From positions 1 to 50,847 of the forward strand of contig USDK01000014.1 in the NCBI GenBank assembly GCA_900553355.1: DNA of 50,847 nucleotides. Reading direction: 5' to 3'. Shown here in pieces: positions 1 through 9,987 of this stretch. Position 1 is the first letter of the stretch, and every line of letters starts with the position of its first letter. The position numbers were made by a program, and so were the translations under genes. A model generated the notes under the pieces. The model was not told the DNA's origin. It saw nothing but the letters and a program-made list of their open reading frames with translations, and made no database searches. The stretch comes from an uncultured Lachnospiraceae bacterium. GTDB taxonomy: Bacteria; Bacillota; Clostridia; Lachnospirales; Lachnospiraceae.

Positions 1-933
1 TATCACGTCCTGCTTCTTACTGATATCCTCCTGCTGTGCATCTATCACGTCCTGCATTTCGTCAATCATATACTGTACGGTGTTCCGATCCAGTTCCTGT
101 AACTCTTTGGAAAACATACCCATCACCTTCTCTGTATTCCTACACAACTGATAGATTTCTTCATAATATTTTTGAAATTGCGGATATTTCTGCATTAATT
201 TTACAATTATCTCCGGCTCATCTACGCTAAGAAACGTCAGCCATGCATCCAGCTTGTTTCTGATACCTTTATTGTGCAGAATCCCCCGGAAGTTGTCAAG
301 CGGAATAAACACAAATTCCTGCAACAAATCAATTTTAACAGCGGTGTCTGTCTTCTGCGAAGACCGATGAATGAAATCTTCAGGAAATTTGCGGAATTCT
401 GCCGGACTATGCTCATAAAATATAATCGTATATACCTTTTTAATATCTCTATAGCTAAAGGTTTTTCCCTTCTCTCCTTTGATTCTTTTATATTGTCGGA
501 GCAGCAAATCCGCAGAATAACATGCTGCTCTCTGTCCGGGGAATTTATATCCAAGTTTTTGCACCTCAACATTTGCAATACTGTGATCTTCCAACTCTAT
601 CACAATATCCATAATAACCAATGAACTTTCATCCGCAATCCGGGTCGAATCATTAGGAAGTGTCTTGAGAATCTTAATACTCTCTCCCAAAATCAGGGAC
701 AATAGTTCCTCCAGACGTTCTGGTGCTGTATCCGGATCCATGATTTCTTTAAAAAAGGAATCATATAAAACTTTAATTCCTTTCACTCCCGTACAAAAAT
801 TCAAAAATTCTCTTTGCTGATCTTCATTCCAGTTTTTCCAGACATTCAAAAGCCTGTCGCTGCCTGCAATTTCTTCAATAATTGCTTCTTGTGTCCGAAT
901 TGCAGGAAAGTACTGCTGCAGAACATTTGTCAT
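1..933 (-). CDS. PD-(D/E)XK nuclease family transposase (Rpn type), 3' end cut by window edge
   Basis: The reading frame is open from the left edge to an ATG at 933, giving 311 codons with no stop. An earlier in-frame ATG at 939 sits only one base after the AGGAGG, while the ATG at 933 has a 7-base spacing, so 933 is preferred. The N-terminal half carries the pattern of the PDDEXK_2/Rpn family: KVLYDSFFKEIMDP, then IVIELEDHSIANVEVQKLG, which matches the D...E-x-Q catalytic core, then a YSADLLLRQY segment. These proteins are abundant in Lachnospiraceae. The family is linked to recombination-promoting nucleases, and its real mobility is doubtful. The C-terminus becomes polar and helical with a 14-residue repeat (QDVIDAQQEDISKK, then QDVI again), typical of the coiled-coil tails of this family. 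It stands alone, with no terminal inverted repeats seen. Confidence 0.8.
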   Translation of the reverse strand, partial: MTNVLQQYFPAIRTQEAIIEEIAGSDRLLNVWKNWNEDQQREFLNFCTGVKGIKVLYDSFFKEIMDPDTAPERLEELLSLILGESIKILKTLPNDSTRIADESSLVIMDIVIELEDHSIANVEVQKLGYKFPGQRAACYSADLLLRQYKRIKGEKGKTFSYRDIKKVYTIIFYEHSPAEFRKFPEDFIHRSSQKTDTAVKIDLLQEFVFIPLDNFRGILHNKGIRNKLDAWLTFLSVDEPEIIVKLMQKYPQFQKYYEEIYQLCRNTEKVMGMFSKELQELDRNTVQYMIDEMQDVIDAQQEDISKKQDVI

Positions 934-1059
934 ACGCATTCCTCCTATGAAATTTTTCATGCTCTGGGATAACTTTTTCGAAAAGAATATTCGAAAATAC
1001 GAAGCCTTCCGGCCATGACTAAATATGATGAAGATACCATGACTGATATCTATGCACAT

Positions 1060-1088
1060 AGAATATCATATCTTAGAAAGGAATACAA
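1060..1088 (-). promoter_or_regulatory. Candidate promoter for the PD-(D/E)XK gene
   Basis: On the minus strand TTGTAT (1083-1088) and TATTCT (1060-1065) are separated by 17 bases, about 125 bases upstream of the start. The -10 match is only partial. The leader between also has two TTCGAAAA direct copies (978-985 and 991-998 on plus). Confidence 0.35.
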
Positions 1089-1102
1089 TGACAGATTTCC
1101 TT

Positions 1103-1145
1103 AAAAAGCCATCAGGGATCGATCATTCATCCCTGATAGCTTTTA
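1103..1145. terminator. Bidirectional intrinsic terminator
   Basis: A hairpin with arms ATCAGGGAT and ATCCCTGAT is flanked by AAAAGC and AGCTTTT, giving a U-run on either strand. It lies just after the stop of the giant protease gene read from the right, so that gene is its likely user. No plus-strand gene is recognisable to its left. Confidence 0.8.
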
Positions 1146-1163
1146 ATTTATATCACACAGACA

Positions 1164-4100
1164 TTATGGTCTCAGCCTTGGCCGGCCTTCTTCTGTCAGC
1201 GTCTCAAAATCCCAGGTTTCTTCGCTCCATCCGAGTGTCTCGATATAAAAGCTCTTCTCCTTGGTCTCTTCAAAGGATACCTGGAATATCCGGTCTGTAT
1301 TGGCCTCATTCCTGTTGCTTGTGCTATCTGAGCTGTCCAGCTCATATGCACTGCTGGTAATCCCAAGCACATCCCATCCGGAGATCCGGTTGGCATTGAC
1401 GCCGGTGCTCAGGCTGAGAGAGCTTTCCACCACTGCATTCCCACTCTGTGGCCCGCCGATGATTCCGCCGTTTCCAGTGTTCTCCGGCGCCGTAATCTCG
1501 ACTTTGGTCAGGCATCTTCGGATAATTCCTCCACCCTGCCAGCCGGTGATACCGCCAATCCTTGCGCCCATGGGGTGACGGAGCGTCCCTTCGAGCGTAC
1601 CCGTTACGATACAGTCTTCCAGGATCCTGCCGTCAAACTGCCCTGCAATACCACCAATGGTATTGCCAGACCTCACAGACAGATTTTCCACCGATATTCT
1701 CCGGATTTCACTGTTTGAAGCAATTCCCACAAGACCTCCCACCTGTCCGGCTCCATTATGGATTACCAGGTTCCTGACACTGATATTTTCGACAGATGAG
1801 TTTTTCAGTTCGTTGGCAAGCGCTCCTTGCTGCACATCCTCTGTAAGCTTTGATCCTTCGATCGTAAGTGCAGACACACTTGCCCCATCCAGCTTCTCAA
1901 ATAATACTCCTTCCAGTCCGGATATGGAATGTCCATTTCCATTCAGTGTTCCGGAAAACGTTCCATTGACAGCAAAGCTCCCGACATCCCGTCCGCCAAA
2001 ATCAAGGTCCGACTCCAGCACATATTTCTTTTTTAATGCCTCCGGCGTATCTCCAATTGCCAGCAGTTCTTCTACGGATGTGATTTTCCTGTCTCCTATG
2101 GTAAGATTCATCTCTCCATATTCATAATATCCTTCTGTCTTAGTCCTCACCAGCGGAAGCGGCATATCAGCATCTTCCACGGAGATATTCCCAAATGTCA
2201 CTTTTCTGGTCTTCACCGCGAAGAGAGCCTGGGCATCCCCTGCGTAAGACGGCGCGCTGACCGTAAGGTCTTTCACCTGGGCATACTGAAGATCACCAAA
2301 CAGCGGATACTGCATTCCTGTCATCTGATATCCGTTTCCATCCAGGATTCCGATAAATCTTCCTGGTATATAGCTTCCGCCTGCTGCCGCTACGCTGCTA
2401 AAGTCAAGATCCTGCTCCAGCCGGTAGTATCCATATGGATTCTGCGCTGCAAGCCGGATCAGTTCTTCTGCCGATGTAACCGGAATAACTGACGGGCTCT
2501 GATAGATGCCTCCCTGTGAAAAATCCCCGGTCACTCTCTTGATCAGTCCATAGAGCATCCTCTTTACCTCCACGCTCTGGTTCGTATTTCCGTTCACGGC
2601 ATCTGCCTCAAAGGCTGCCCGAAACTGACCGATGACCACGTCCTTGTCAAAATACGGAATCTGGTCCAGTTTTTGTTCTACTTCCCGGTAGCGGTTCATT
2701 TTATAGTCCTTCCAGGTAATATCCGGATCTTTCGTAATCTTTCGCAGAGCATCCAGATCATTTTCACTGAGAGCAGACAGATAGACCATATATCCATCCT
2801 CATAGCCGGCAAGTCCCAGCATCTCCTGTCCCAGCCTTTTAAAGGAATGGGTATCCGGCGAACCGCTGTCATTATGAGACTGGTACCAGTTCATCGTGTA
2901 AAAGGACTCAAATCCATAGCTTCCGTCTGTGGCTGTTCCCACATTTTCAGGATAAGACGAAGCGTTCCGGATTGAAATTTTATGCTCCCAAAGATCCTCC
3001 ATTCGGTTCAGGTTCATTGCCTTGATCTCCTCTGCCGATAGTTTTCGGTAAGCAGTACTCATAGAATCCTTCCCACCCGGCGTATGTTCCGCCTGGACCG
3101 CCACTTTTGCCTGCTGCTGCGGTGTCAGTTCAAAAAAGGCCTGAGCAGCCAAATAGTCGAGCACATACCCTGTCTCAAACATTTCCTGATAAAAACTTTT
3201 TACTTTTTCGGCCGAGTCGATGCGTTCATAACTGAAATTACCTGTCATTTCCGTCCCGATCTCATTAATCTTTGAGATATTGAATACCATACATCCGTCT
3301 CGCATCTCCTGTGCAATATTTCCATCTGCATGGGCTTCTCCCCCAGTGCCTTTTCTTCTTCCTGCTCCACCGTAAAAATATCTTCCGTCCTGATTATGAG
3401 CGGTTTCATGGCTGAAGGTAAAGAAAATATAGTCACTGGTCCCAAGAGCCGGCGTATGCATCCAGATTACAATGCTTCCGTCTGCCACAGCCGCGCTGCC
3501 ATTGAGAGCATTCAACATATGATTCGCCTCATAGACCCATTTCATAACCGGATCTCTGGTCTTCTCCTTCTCCTGGATTCCTTCGTCTGCCGCCTCACTC
3601 TGAGGAAATCCCAGCCTGGAATCATACTGGATATTCACAAAACTGTTCAGCTGCTCTGCCGCACTGCTCATCCACCGGGAAGATATCCCATAGAAAATCC
3701 CCATTTTTTCTGCATAGGCTTCCGCTGTCTGCCGGATCCGCTCCCGTTCCTGCCCATCCTTTGTCAGATATTCCTGATACCGGTTCATACTTCCTACCAG
3801 AAGTTGTGACGGGACAGAGATCAGATACATGTCCTCCTGGGGTGCTGTCAGAATCTGAAGCACCAGACTCTTCCGCCCTTCCTCCAGACCACATAAATTG
3901 TCCCAGATCCGATAGCGGATCTCTCCCTGCGTATCGCCAAGAGCCTCCTTTTCTACCAATACTCCGTCAAAATTTTCCCGGAACCACTCATTGGGATCTT
4001 CATAACCAGCAAGGCTCTTTGCCAGGCCTCCCAGAAAATCAGTCAGCCCTTCTCCGGTATGATTCTTCAGCACATTGTTATAAAATGTGACCAGCTGGTT

Positions 4101-7100
4101 GGTATCCCGCTGCCCTTTTGCCACAGACAAAAGCTGATCTGTCAGATACTGCACCGTCATTTCCCGGTCAAACACTTCTCCCCGGAAAAACATCAGGTCG
4201 CTTAACAAAACCCCCTGATAATCGATCCCGTACCATTTATCATAATAATTATAGGCATACAGCCTTTTTTTCAAGGTCTCTTCTTCCCTCATCCGTTCCC
4301 CGGCCAATGCCTGTACCGCCGGATGACTGCTGTAGGTAGGATACCTGTCTTCAGATGAATAAATCTTACAAAGTACCTTTTCTATATCTGTTCTGATATT
4401 TTCATGATAGTAGTCTGCATACAGACGGCTTTCTTCTTCTGGCGTCAGTCCGGAGATCTCCGACATATAGTCATAGGCAGAGATCATAGCCGCTGTCTCG
4501 GCTAAAAACACAGGATCCATGTGGGACACATACCGGTCAAACTGATAACGAAGCTCCGTACCGTCTATCTGGTAGGAAGCCGCCACATTTCCTGTAAGTT
4601 TCCGGCTGGTCACGGTATACTCCTTCCTCTCACCGTTTTCAAATATAATACGGATTTTCCTGATTTCTTCCGGGGCATCTTTTTTCACCCCTGTCACCAG
4701 ACTTCCACCTTCATCCAGGGGAAGCACGAACTGGATCCGCTCCAGAGTAAAGATATCCTCATCCGGCAGTTGGTTACCGTATTCCACCCAGATACGGGTA
4801 TCCGCCATCGGCAGAAGCTCCGCCATATTTGCATAGGCTTTTTCACGCTCCATCCTGTAACCGTCATGCTCCATGATCAAAGTATAATTCGGGATATCAA
4901 AACCATTGTCCCTGACAGGCGCCTGCTTTAAGGAAGGAAGTTTCCCATAGGATACTCCCTCCAGATCCCAGACTTTCTCCTGAAATCCTAACGTCTCCTG
5001 GTAAAACTCTTGTTCATATATTGCGTCTGTCTCCTTTACACGGGATGCGTTGTCTTCCGTCACATTCGTACTACTGTCAGACCCCGCATATTCATAGACT
5101 TCCTCTACCTTTCCAAGCACGTCAAATCCGGCGATCCGATATCCCGCTCCTGTACTCATACTTAAACTATACTCAATCTCAGGACTTCCTTTATCTGGTC
5201 CTCCTATGATGCCGCCGTTCCCCTTCTTCGTGGGAGCGATAATCTGAGCCTTTGTATAACATCTGCGGATCATTCCGCCTCCATGCCATCCGGTAATTCC
5301 TCCTGTTCTCGCACCCAGGGAAGGATGATCATACGTTCCCTGCACTTTTCCCGTCACATAACAGTCCTCGATCAACGCCCCGTTTTCTGTCTTTCCGACG
5401 ATTCCGCCGACCGCCACCAGCCCTTTAACCGATACATTCACGGATGCGCTTTTCCGGATAGAAGAATTGACAAGGCGTCCGGCAAACGCTCCCATTCCAT
5501 CCATCCCGTTGGAAATAGATGAATCCACCAGAAATACGTTCTCAATCCGGGACTGGTTCTGAATGACAGAGGCCAGAATCCCACTTTGCTGTGCCGTAAT
5601 CCGGGCATCCTCGATCACAAGATCATGGATATAAGCTCCGCTCAGGGTCTGAAACAAGGAGGCAGGAAGATTTCTGATCTTATGCCCGTTCCCATGAAGT
5701 TCCCCGGAAAACGTACCGGCTACAGCCGCCGCATCCGCTGAAATTCCAGAGGCATCCAGGTCTCCTTCCAATTCAAAGCTTCCTCTGGGGTCGGCCGCCA
5801 TCTGCCGAAATAATTCTTCCGCGCTGTCAATCACCGGATGTTCTCCCTGCTCATCTTTATAAGCCACAGGAAACCGGTACTCTGTACTCCTTGTCCCGTC
5901 CGCTCCGTACTGGACCATTTCCTCCTGATCAAGAACCGCATAGACTCTGCCGGATTCCCGGTCTTTTCGGAACTCCCGGATCCCTGCATAGAAATCCGGC
6001 ATCCCTTCCATTTCTATTACTGCATAATATTGTTCCTGATCGTCCGGAAGTCCTCCGGTGATATCCAGGATTTCTACTTCTTCCGCGCTGTTTCTGCCTG
6101 CGTAGTACAGCCGCTCAGCCGTAACATCTTTCAGTTCCAGTGCCTCTTTTGAAGCCAGGACTGTTTCCTGAGCAAGCACTTCCTTCCGGAACTCATTGGA
6201 CTGATCATCCAGCGCATTCGTATCCCTGTCATAATCTGCTGTCACAGTGACCACATAGCTTTCCTTTGCCGTCAGCAGTACAGACACCTCATTCTTTCCA
6301 ACGCCTATTGCCTCTTCCAGAAGAGTCCTTCCTCCTTCTTCTGCGATCTGGACTTTCGCCACTCCAAGGGCTCCATCCGGATCAGACAGTTCAACCCTCA
6401 CATCCAATTCATCCTCCGGAGTTTTACTCCAGGACAGGTTCTCTGCCTGAGGGACATCTTTCAATACCTCTGCCCGAATCGGACATGCCGCCTCTACCAT
6501 GCTGCCGTCTTTAAAGACTACCTGGGAAAGTTTGAATTCATGCACCCCTGCCTTATCTGGTGCGGACACTGATACCTCCCACCTGCCGTCCGGATGACGG
6601 ACAGGCTGTATTTCCACATGATCCACTACGATAGAGGAAAGATCAGCCTCTACATTATGTTCCAGCATGTAGGAAAGCTTCACCTCTTCCCCTTTTTCCA
6701 GATAAGAAACACCTGCTCCGGCCTCCGCAGCCAGTACTCTCGGGCTGGCCTTTATCGTTTCCCCGGCAAGGACTTTTCCAGCTTCCATTTCCGTACCGTC
6801 CGCCGAGACATCCATGTCCGCTACAATCTGTACAATATAATCAGAGGTAAGACCTGTATCTGAAAGTTCAATCTTATCTTTAAACTGTCCCTCCTCCAGA
6901 TCTTCCTCCTGGAAGGATTTTTCTCCCACTGCCTTTCCCTCTGCGTTTAGAATCTGCAGCTGATGGTTTGAAAGTGCCCTGTCTGGATCCGTCAGCAGAA
7001 AAGAGATCCTAAACAGCCCGGCTCCGGCGTCTTCAACTGCTGATAATCCCTGCACTGTCGGCATTTCTTTTAAGATGGTAACCGTAATCTTCTGATCCTC

Positions 7101-8930
7101 TCCCAGTGAAAAAGCTTTCCCATTTTCCAGAATGATCTGTTCCGCCCGGATTTCTGTCTTTCCGGTCTTCTGAAAACCGTCAACCACCACGGCATATCCC
7201 TGGGCTGTCAGCGAAACGGGATACTCCTTGCCATTCACAGTGATCCGTTCCGGTGCAAATCCGGTGTGATTACCGCTTTCAAGCATTAAGGTGACCGGCT
7301 GGTTCTTATGAAACCTGTCAGTCTGAGTCCCTGTTTCATCCACCGTTTTCAGGCCGCCAAAGGTAAAGCCATAGTCAAGATTCATCTGCAGCTCCTTTTC
7401 CATGGCAAAGCTGCCACTGTAGTTTCCGTCAGAAGGCAGGCTGCCACTCGTCCTGTCATATGCAGCCGTGATATACGCCTTGTACGGAACTCCTTCCTCC
7501 AGATCCAGCAGAAACTCATTTTCACCTGGCTTCACTTCCCAGGAGTCCAGCTCTGTACCATCCGCTTCTTTTACCACTTCCATTTTTGCTCCGGTCAGGG
7601 CATCGTCCGGATCCTCAAGTGCAAAGGTAACCTTCATCTGCGCCGTTTCTTTCACTTCTTCTGAAAGAAATCCTCTGATTTCCGGTACATCCTTTAAAAT
7701 CTCTATATGTTCCGTGTGGTCTGTCTCTATTTTCTGCCCTCCCTGCAGATGAATATCTGCTATATGGAGCTTCTGTACCCCTGCATTCTCCCCTGTCTCC
7801 ACAAAAGCCGTATATATGGAACTTTCCCCGTCTTTCTCTACGTCAGTACTTTCCCCGTTTACCGTTATTTTTTCGATCTGGCCTCCATGAGAAATGTCTG
7901 CAAGGAATTTTAATTCCACCTGTTCTCCCTTTTCAAAATGGAACTTCTCCATGGCAGAAGAAAACTGAACATCATAGTTCACTGTTTTTTCAATCTTCCG
8001 GATCAGTAAAGCCAGATCCGTAACCGTCAAATCCCCGTCCCGGTTCATGTCCGCCGCGCTTCGCCTGTTTTCCGGCAAAAGTTTCAGGCCGATGAGATGC
8101 CGCTCCAAAAGCTCCACATCTGTATACGCGATCTCTCCATCATCATTCAGGTCGCCTTTTCCTGCAAATGCAAAGGCTCCTCCGGCTGTCAGGAAAAAAA
8201 CTCCTGCAAAAAGAACCAATCCTGCCAGGATCCTGGCATTTCCGGGAAACTTTTGTTTTTTCCGCCAGACAATGACAGACAGGAGGATCAGCCCCGATCC
8301 TGCAAGGAACAGGCCGGCCGTCAGGATCCTGGCAAAAGGATCTCCGGTTTCCACACCTCCACGGTCCTCCGGTTCCATCAAAGTCTGTGAGTCTGATCCT
8401 CCACCTTCCGTGGAAGGCGTTTCCCCGGCAGCCCCTTCCGTTTCTGCAACAACAGACAGTCTCATCTCACCATCCGCCGGCGTCAGATCCTCTTTTCCTT
8501 CTGAAACGGATATCTCTCTGACCGCAACCGTTGTTTCCTTTGCAGAGACCTTTTCCCTGGCTCTCAACCGAAGGCTGAACACCTCGCCTTCTTTCAGGCT
8601 TCCCGGGCGGTGGATCAGCACAAACTGTCCGTTTTCCGGGTTATAAAATAATCGCTCCCAGGCATTTTGCGTCTCGAAATCTTCTATCGAAGGCTCTTCA
8701 AACACTTCAGAATCATATTCCAGCATCCCCTTGACCGCATTCATACCGTCCTCGATCCCGGAATAGCCTTCCAGCGAAAAGGTAAGCCTGACTTCCTCTT
8801 CTTTTCTAACAAAAGCAGACGTGGTCTCGATCTTCATTTCCGCCACGTCTGCCGCACAAACCTCCATGCTTCCAGATAAGAGTCCATATATGGTAACTGC
8901 TGCTACCAGCAGGGCTCTTATTTTTTTCAT
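1164..8930 (-). CDS. Giant secreted M26 (ZmpB/IgA1-protease type) zinc metalloprotease with cohesin-like, dockerin and GLUG modules
   Basis: About 2588 residues from ATG 8930, which begins a normal signal peptide (KKIRALLVAAVTIYGLLSG). A TTG seven codons upstream has no ribosome site, so it was not used. Order of parts: signal peptide; cohesin-like beta domain (about 31-161); low-complexity linker; VETGD followed by a hydrophobic stretch and RKK (about 193-225), resembling a sortase signal; a second hydrophobic segment (233-256); a dockerin-like pair of loops, GDLNDDGEI and DMNRDGDLTV (259-315); three modules of about 205 residues, each ending with an ILKDVP-like motif (413, 621, 822); a GLUG-type repeat block (about 1070-1270); the protease region with HETAH at 1841-1845 and a candidate third ligand Glu 20 residues after the second His; and a second, similar GLUG block (about 2190-2530). 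Streptococcal Zmp/IgA1 proteases also carry an N-terminal sorting motif followed by two hydrophobic segments, so the layout fits. Likely a surface enzyme acting on host glycoproteins; the substrate is unknown. Confidence 0.85.
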   Translation of the reverse strand: MKKIRALLVAAVTIYGLLSGSMEVCAADVAEMKIETTSAFVRKEEEVRLTFSLEGYSGIEDGMNAVKGMLEYDSEVFEEPSIEDFETQNAWERLFYNPENGQFVLIHRPGSLKEGEVFSLRLRAREKVSAKETTVAVREISVSEGKEDLTPADGEMRLSVVAETEGAAGETPSTEGGGSDSQTLMEPEDRGGVETGDPFARILTAGLFLAGSGLILLSVIVWRKKQKFPGNARILAGLVLFAGVFFLTAGGAFAFAGKGDLNDDGEIAYTDVELLERHLIGLKLLPENRRSAADMNRDGDLTVTDLALLIRKIEKTVNYDVQFSSAMEKFHFEKGEQVELKFLADISHGGQIEKITVNGESTDVEKDGESSIYTAFVETGENAGVQKLHIADIHLQGGQKIETDHTEHIEILKDVPEIRGFLSEEVKETAQMKVTFALEDPDDALTGAKMEVVKEADGTELDSWEVKPGENEFLLDLEEGVPYKAYITAAYDRTSGSLPSDGNYSGSFAMEKELQMNLDYGFTFGGLKTVDETGTQTDRFHKNQPVTLMLESGNHTGFAPERITVNGKEYPVSLTAQGYAVVVDGFQKTGKTEIRAEQIILENGKAFSLGEDQKITVTILKEMPTVQGLSAVEDAGAGLFRISFLLTDPDRALSNHQLQILNAEGKAVGEKSFQEEDLEEGQFKDKIELSDTGLTSDYIVQIVADMDVSADGTEMEAGKVLAGETIKASPRVLAAEAGAGVSYLEKGEEVKLSYMLEHNVEADLSSIVVDHVEIQPVRHPDGRWEVSVSAPDKAGVHEFKLSQVVFKDGSMVEAACPIRAEVLKDVPQAENLSWSKTPEDELDVRVELSDPDGALGVAKVQIAEEGGRTLLEEAIGVGKNEVSVLLTAKESYVVTVTADYDRDTNALDDQSNEFRKEVLAQETVLASKEALELKDVTAERLYYAGRNSAEEVEILDITGGLPDDQEQYYAVIEMEGMPDFYAGIREFRKDRESGRVYAVLDQEEMVQYGADGTRSTEYRFPVAYKDEQGEHPVIDSAEELFRQMAADPRGSFELEGDLDASGISADAAAVAGTFSGELHGNGHKIRNLPASLFQTLSGAYIHDLVIEDARITAQQSGILASVIQNQSRIENVFLVDSSISNGMDGMGAFAGRLVNSSIRKSASVNVSVKGLVAVGGIVGKTENGALIEDCYVTGKVQGTYDHPSLGARTGGITGWHGGGMIRRCYTKAQIIAPTKKGNGGIIGGPDKGSPEIEYSLSMSTGAGYRIAGFDVLGKVEEVYEYAGSDSSTNVTEDNASRVKETDAIYEQEFYQETLGFQEKVWDLEGVSYGKLPSLKQAPVRDNGFDIPNYTLIMEHDGYRMEREKAYANMAELLPMADTRIWVEYGNQLPDEDIFTLERIQFVLPLDEGGSLVTGVKKDAPEEIRKIRIIFENGERKEYTVTSRKLTGNVAASYQIDGTELRYQFDRYVSHMDPVFLAETAAMISAYDYMSEISGLTPEEESRLYADYYHENIRTDIEKVLCKIYSSEDRYPTYSSHPAVQALAGERMREEETLKKRLYAYNYYDKWYGIDYQGVLLSDLMFFRGEVFDREMTVQYLTDQLLSVAKGQRDTNQLVTFYNNVLKNHTGEGLTDFLGGLAKSLAGYEDPNEWFRENFDGVLVEKEALGDTQGEIRYRIWDNLCGLEEGRKSLVLQILTAPQEDMYLISVPSQLLVGSMNRYQEYLTKDGQERERIRQTAEAYAEKMGIFYGISSRWMSSAAEQLNSFVNIQYDSRLGFPQSEAADEGIQEKEKTRDPVMKWVYEANHMLNALNGSAAVADGSIVIWMHTPALGTSDYIFFTFSHETAHNQDGRYFYGGAGRRKGTGGEAHADGNIAQEMRDGCMVFNISKINEIGTEMTGNFSYERIDSAEKVKSFYQEMFETGYVLDYLAAQAFFELTPQQQAKVAVQAEHTPGGKDSMSTAYRKLSAEEIKAMNLNRMEDLWEHKISIRNASSYPENVGTATDGSYGFESFYTMNWYQSHNDSGSPDTHSFKRLGQEMLGLAGYEDGYMVYLSALSENDLDALRKITKDPDITWKDYKMNRYREVEQKLDQIPYFDKDVVIGQFRAAFEADAVNGNTNQSVEVKRMLYGLIKRVTGDFSQGGIYQSPSVIPVTSAEELIRLAAQNPYGYYRLEQDLDFSSVAAAGGSYIPGRFIGILDGNGYQMTGMQYPLFGDLQYAQVKDLTVSAPSYAGDAQALFAVKTRKVTFGNISVEDADMPLPLVRTKTEGYYEYGEMNLTIGDRKITSVEELLAIGDTPEALKKKYVLESDLDFGGRDVGSFAVNGTFSGTLNGNGHSISGLEGVLFEKLDGASVSALTIEGSKLTEDVQQGALANELKNSSVENISVRNLVIHNGAGQVGGLVGIASNSEIRRISVENLSVRSGNTIGGIAGQFDGRILEDCIVTGTLEGTLRHPMGARIGGITGWQGGGIIRRCLTKVEITAPENTGNGGIIGGPQSGNAVVESSLSLSTGVNANRISGWDVLGITSSAYELDSSDSTSNRNEANTDRIFQVSFEETKEKSFYIETLGWSEETWDFETLTEEGRPRLRP

Positions 8931-8980
8931 ACCTTCTTTCAGTCCTTTCAAAAATTTATTGTCAATTTCTGACCAGACTG

Positions 8981-9009
8981 ATTGTACTTAGTTTCTGCAT
9001 GAAGAACAA
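8981..9009 (-). promoter_or_regulatory. Promoter of the M26 protease gene
   Basis: TTGTTC (9004-9009) and TACAAT (8981-8986) are separated by exactly 17 bases, in the gap between the LysR stop and the protease start. The protease can therefore be transcribed on its own, about 45 bases upstream of its start. Confidence 0.6.
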
Positions 9010-9034
9010 TATGAGATTACTGGAAAAAACTTTT

Positions 9035-9934
9035 CTATTTTTCCTCAGAATGCTTTAGAAGATTCCGCAGCATCTGAGCAAATTCTTCAATATAATAATT
9101 GCTGTGTTCCTTGATCCAGAACAGGCAGTAATTTTTCTGAAGCTGTTGTCCGTTCTGCATGATCGGAAGGCGGCGGATCGCAGCCGAAGGAGGCGGAAGC
9201 GTTCCCACGCTTTCAACAGGAAGGAACCCGCGTCCGCCTGCCACCATAAGCCTTCCCTCTTCCAGATTCTCTGCAAACAGGAACCTTCCCCCGAATCCAA
9301 GAGTATTTTTAAAATAGTCCTCTTCTGTATTCTGCTGCTCTCTGGAAGAGATCAGAATACAGGAAATATGTTTCAGTTCTTCCAGTTCTACCGACTCCTG
9401 GCTGCTGATCGGATTCCTTGCGGAAATCTCTGCATAGCATCCGCAGCGAAGCAGCTGATAGTTGGCGTACTGATCTGAAAAGGCTCTCCTCTGGTCGTTC
9501 AGGATCAGATCCACCCCTCCGAACCGCAGCAGGTCATACAGTTCTTCGTGGGTACCATTGACAATGCTGATCGCCACTTCCGGATAAATCCTGGAAAACT
9601 CCGCCACAGCCTGGTGAAGCTCCTGACCGCTGTAGCACCTGAGGTATCCGATCCGAAGCTGCAGCTCCGCATCCTGCCCGATACGGATCGTCTCACGGCG
9701 GATATCCTCCACCTCACTTAACAGCCCCTTGCTCTGGTTATAAAAATATTCTCCTGCTGGAGTAAGGGAAAATCTCCGGTTTTCCCTGTGGATCAGCTCC
9801 ACTCCCAGCTCCTCTTCCAAAGCCCTGATCTGCTGGGAAACCGCAGACTGAGAAATATAGCACTGCCGGGCTGCCTCTGTAAAACTGTTGCACTCTACCA
9901 CTGCCACAAAATATTTCATCTGCCGGAACAGCAA
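9035..9934 (-). CDS. LysR family transcriptional regulator
   Basis: 299 residues, normal length for the family. The N-terminal winged helix-turn-helix is plain: FVAVVECNSFTEAARQCYIS followed by QSAVSQQIRALEEELGVELI (about 10-50). A substrate-binding domain follows (about 90-290) with the usual LRIGYL start. The start is a TTG at 9934: GGAGG lies 7 bases upstream and no ATG is near enough to the site. It lies directly upstream of the protease gene in the same direction, and downstream of the T-box controlled transporter cluster, so either is a possible target. The inducer cannot be read from the sequence. Confidence 0.9.
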   Translation of the reverse strand: MLFRQMKYFVAVVECNSFTEAARQCYISQSAVSQQIRALEEELGVELIHRENRRFSLTPAGEYFYNQSKGLLSEVEDIRRETIRIGQDAELQLRIGYLRCYSGQELHQAVAEFSRIYPEVAISIVNGTHEELYDLLRFGGVDLILNDQRRAFSDQYANYQLLRCGCYAEISARNPISSQESVELEELKHISCILISSREQQNTEEDYFKNTLGFGGRFLFAENLEEGRLMVAGGRGFLPVESVGTLPPPSAAIRRLPIMQNGQQLQKNYCLFWIKEHSNYYIEEFAQMLRNLLKHSEEK

Positions 9935-9987
9935 AGAACCACCTCCTGTCTTTTCATTTCCAGTCTATCAGACCCGAAAACGCTTCG

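Noticed and set aside
237..578. Minus-strand frame of 113 residues in the first kilobase
   Set aside because: It is a shadow of the PD-(D/E)XK gene, which runs across it in another frame with clear homology.
947..1104. Two short plus-strand frames, 947-1018 and 1015-1104 (MTKYDEDTMTDIYAHRISYL), that look coding-like
   Set aside because: They are 23 and 29 residues, have no ribosome site for the second and no family I recognise; the region is better explained as the leader of the minus-strand gene.
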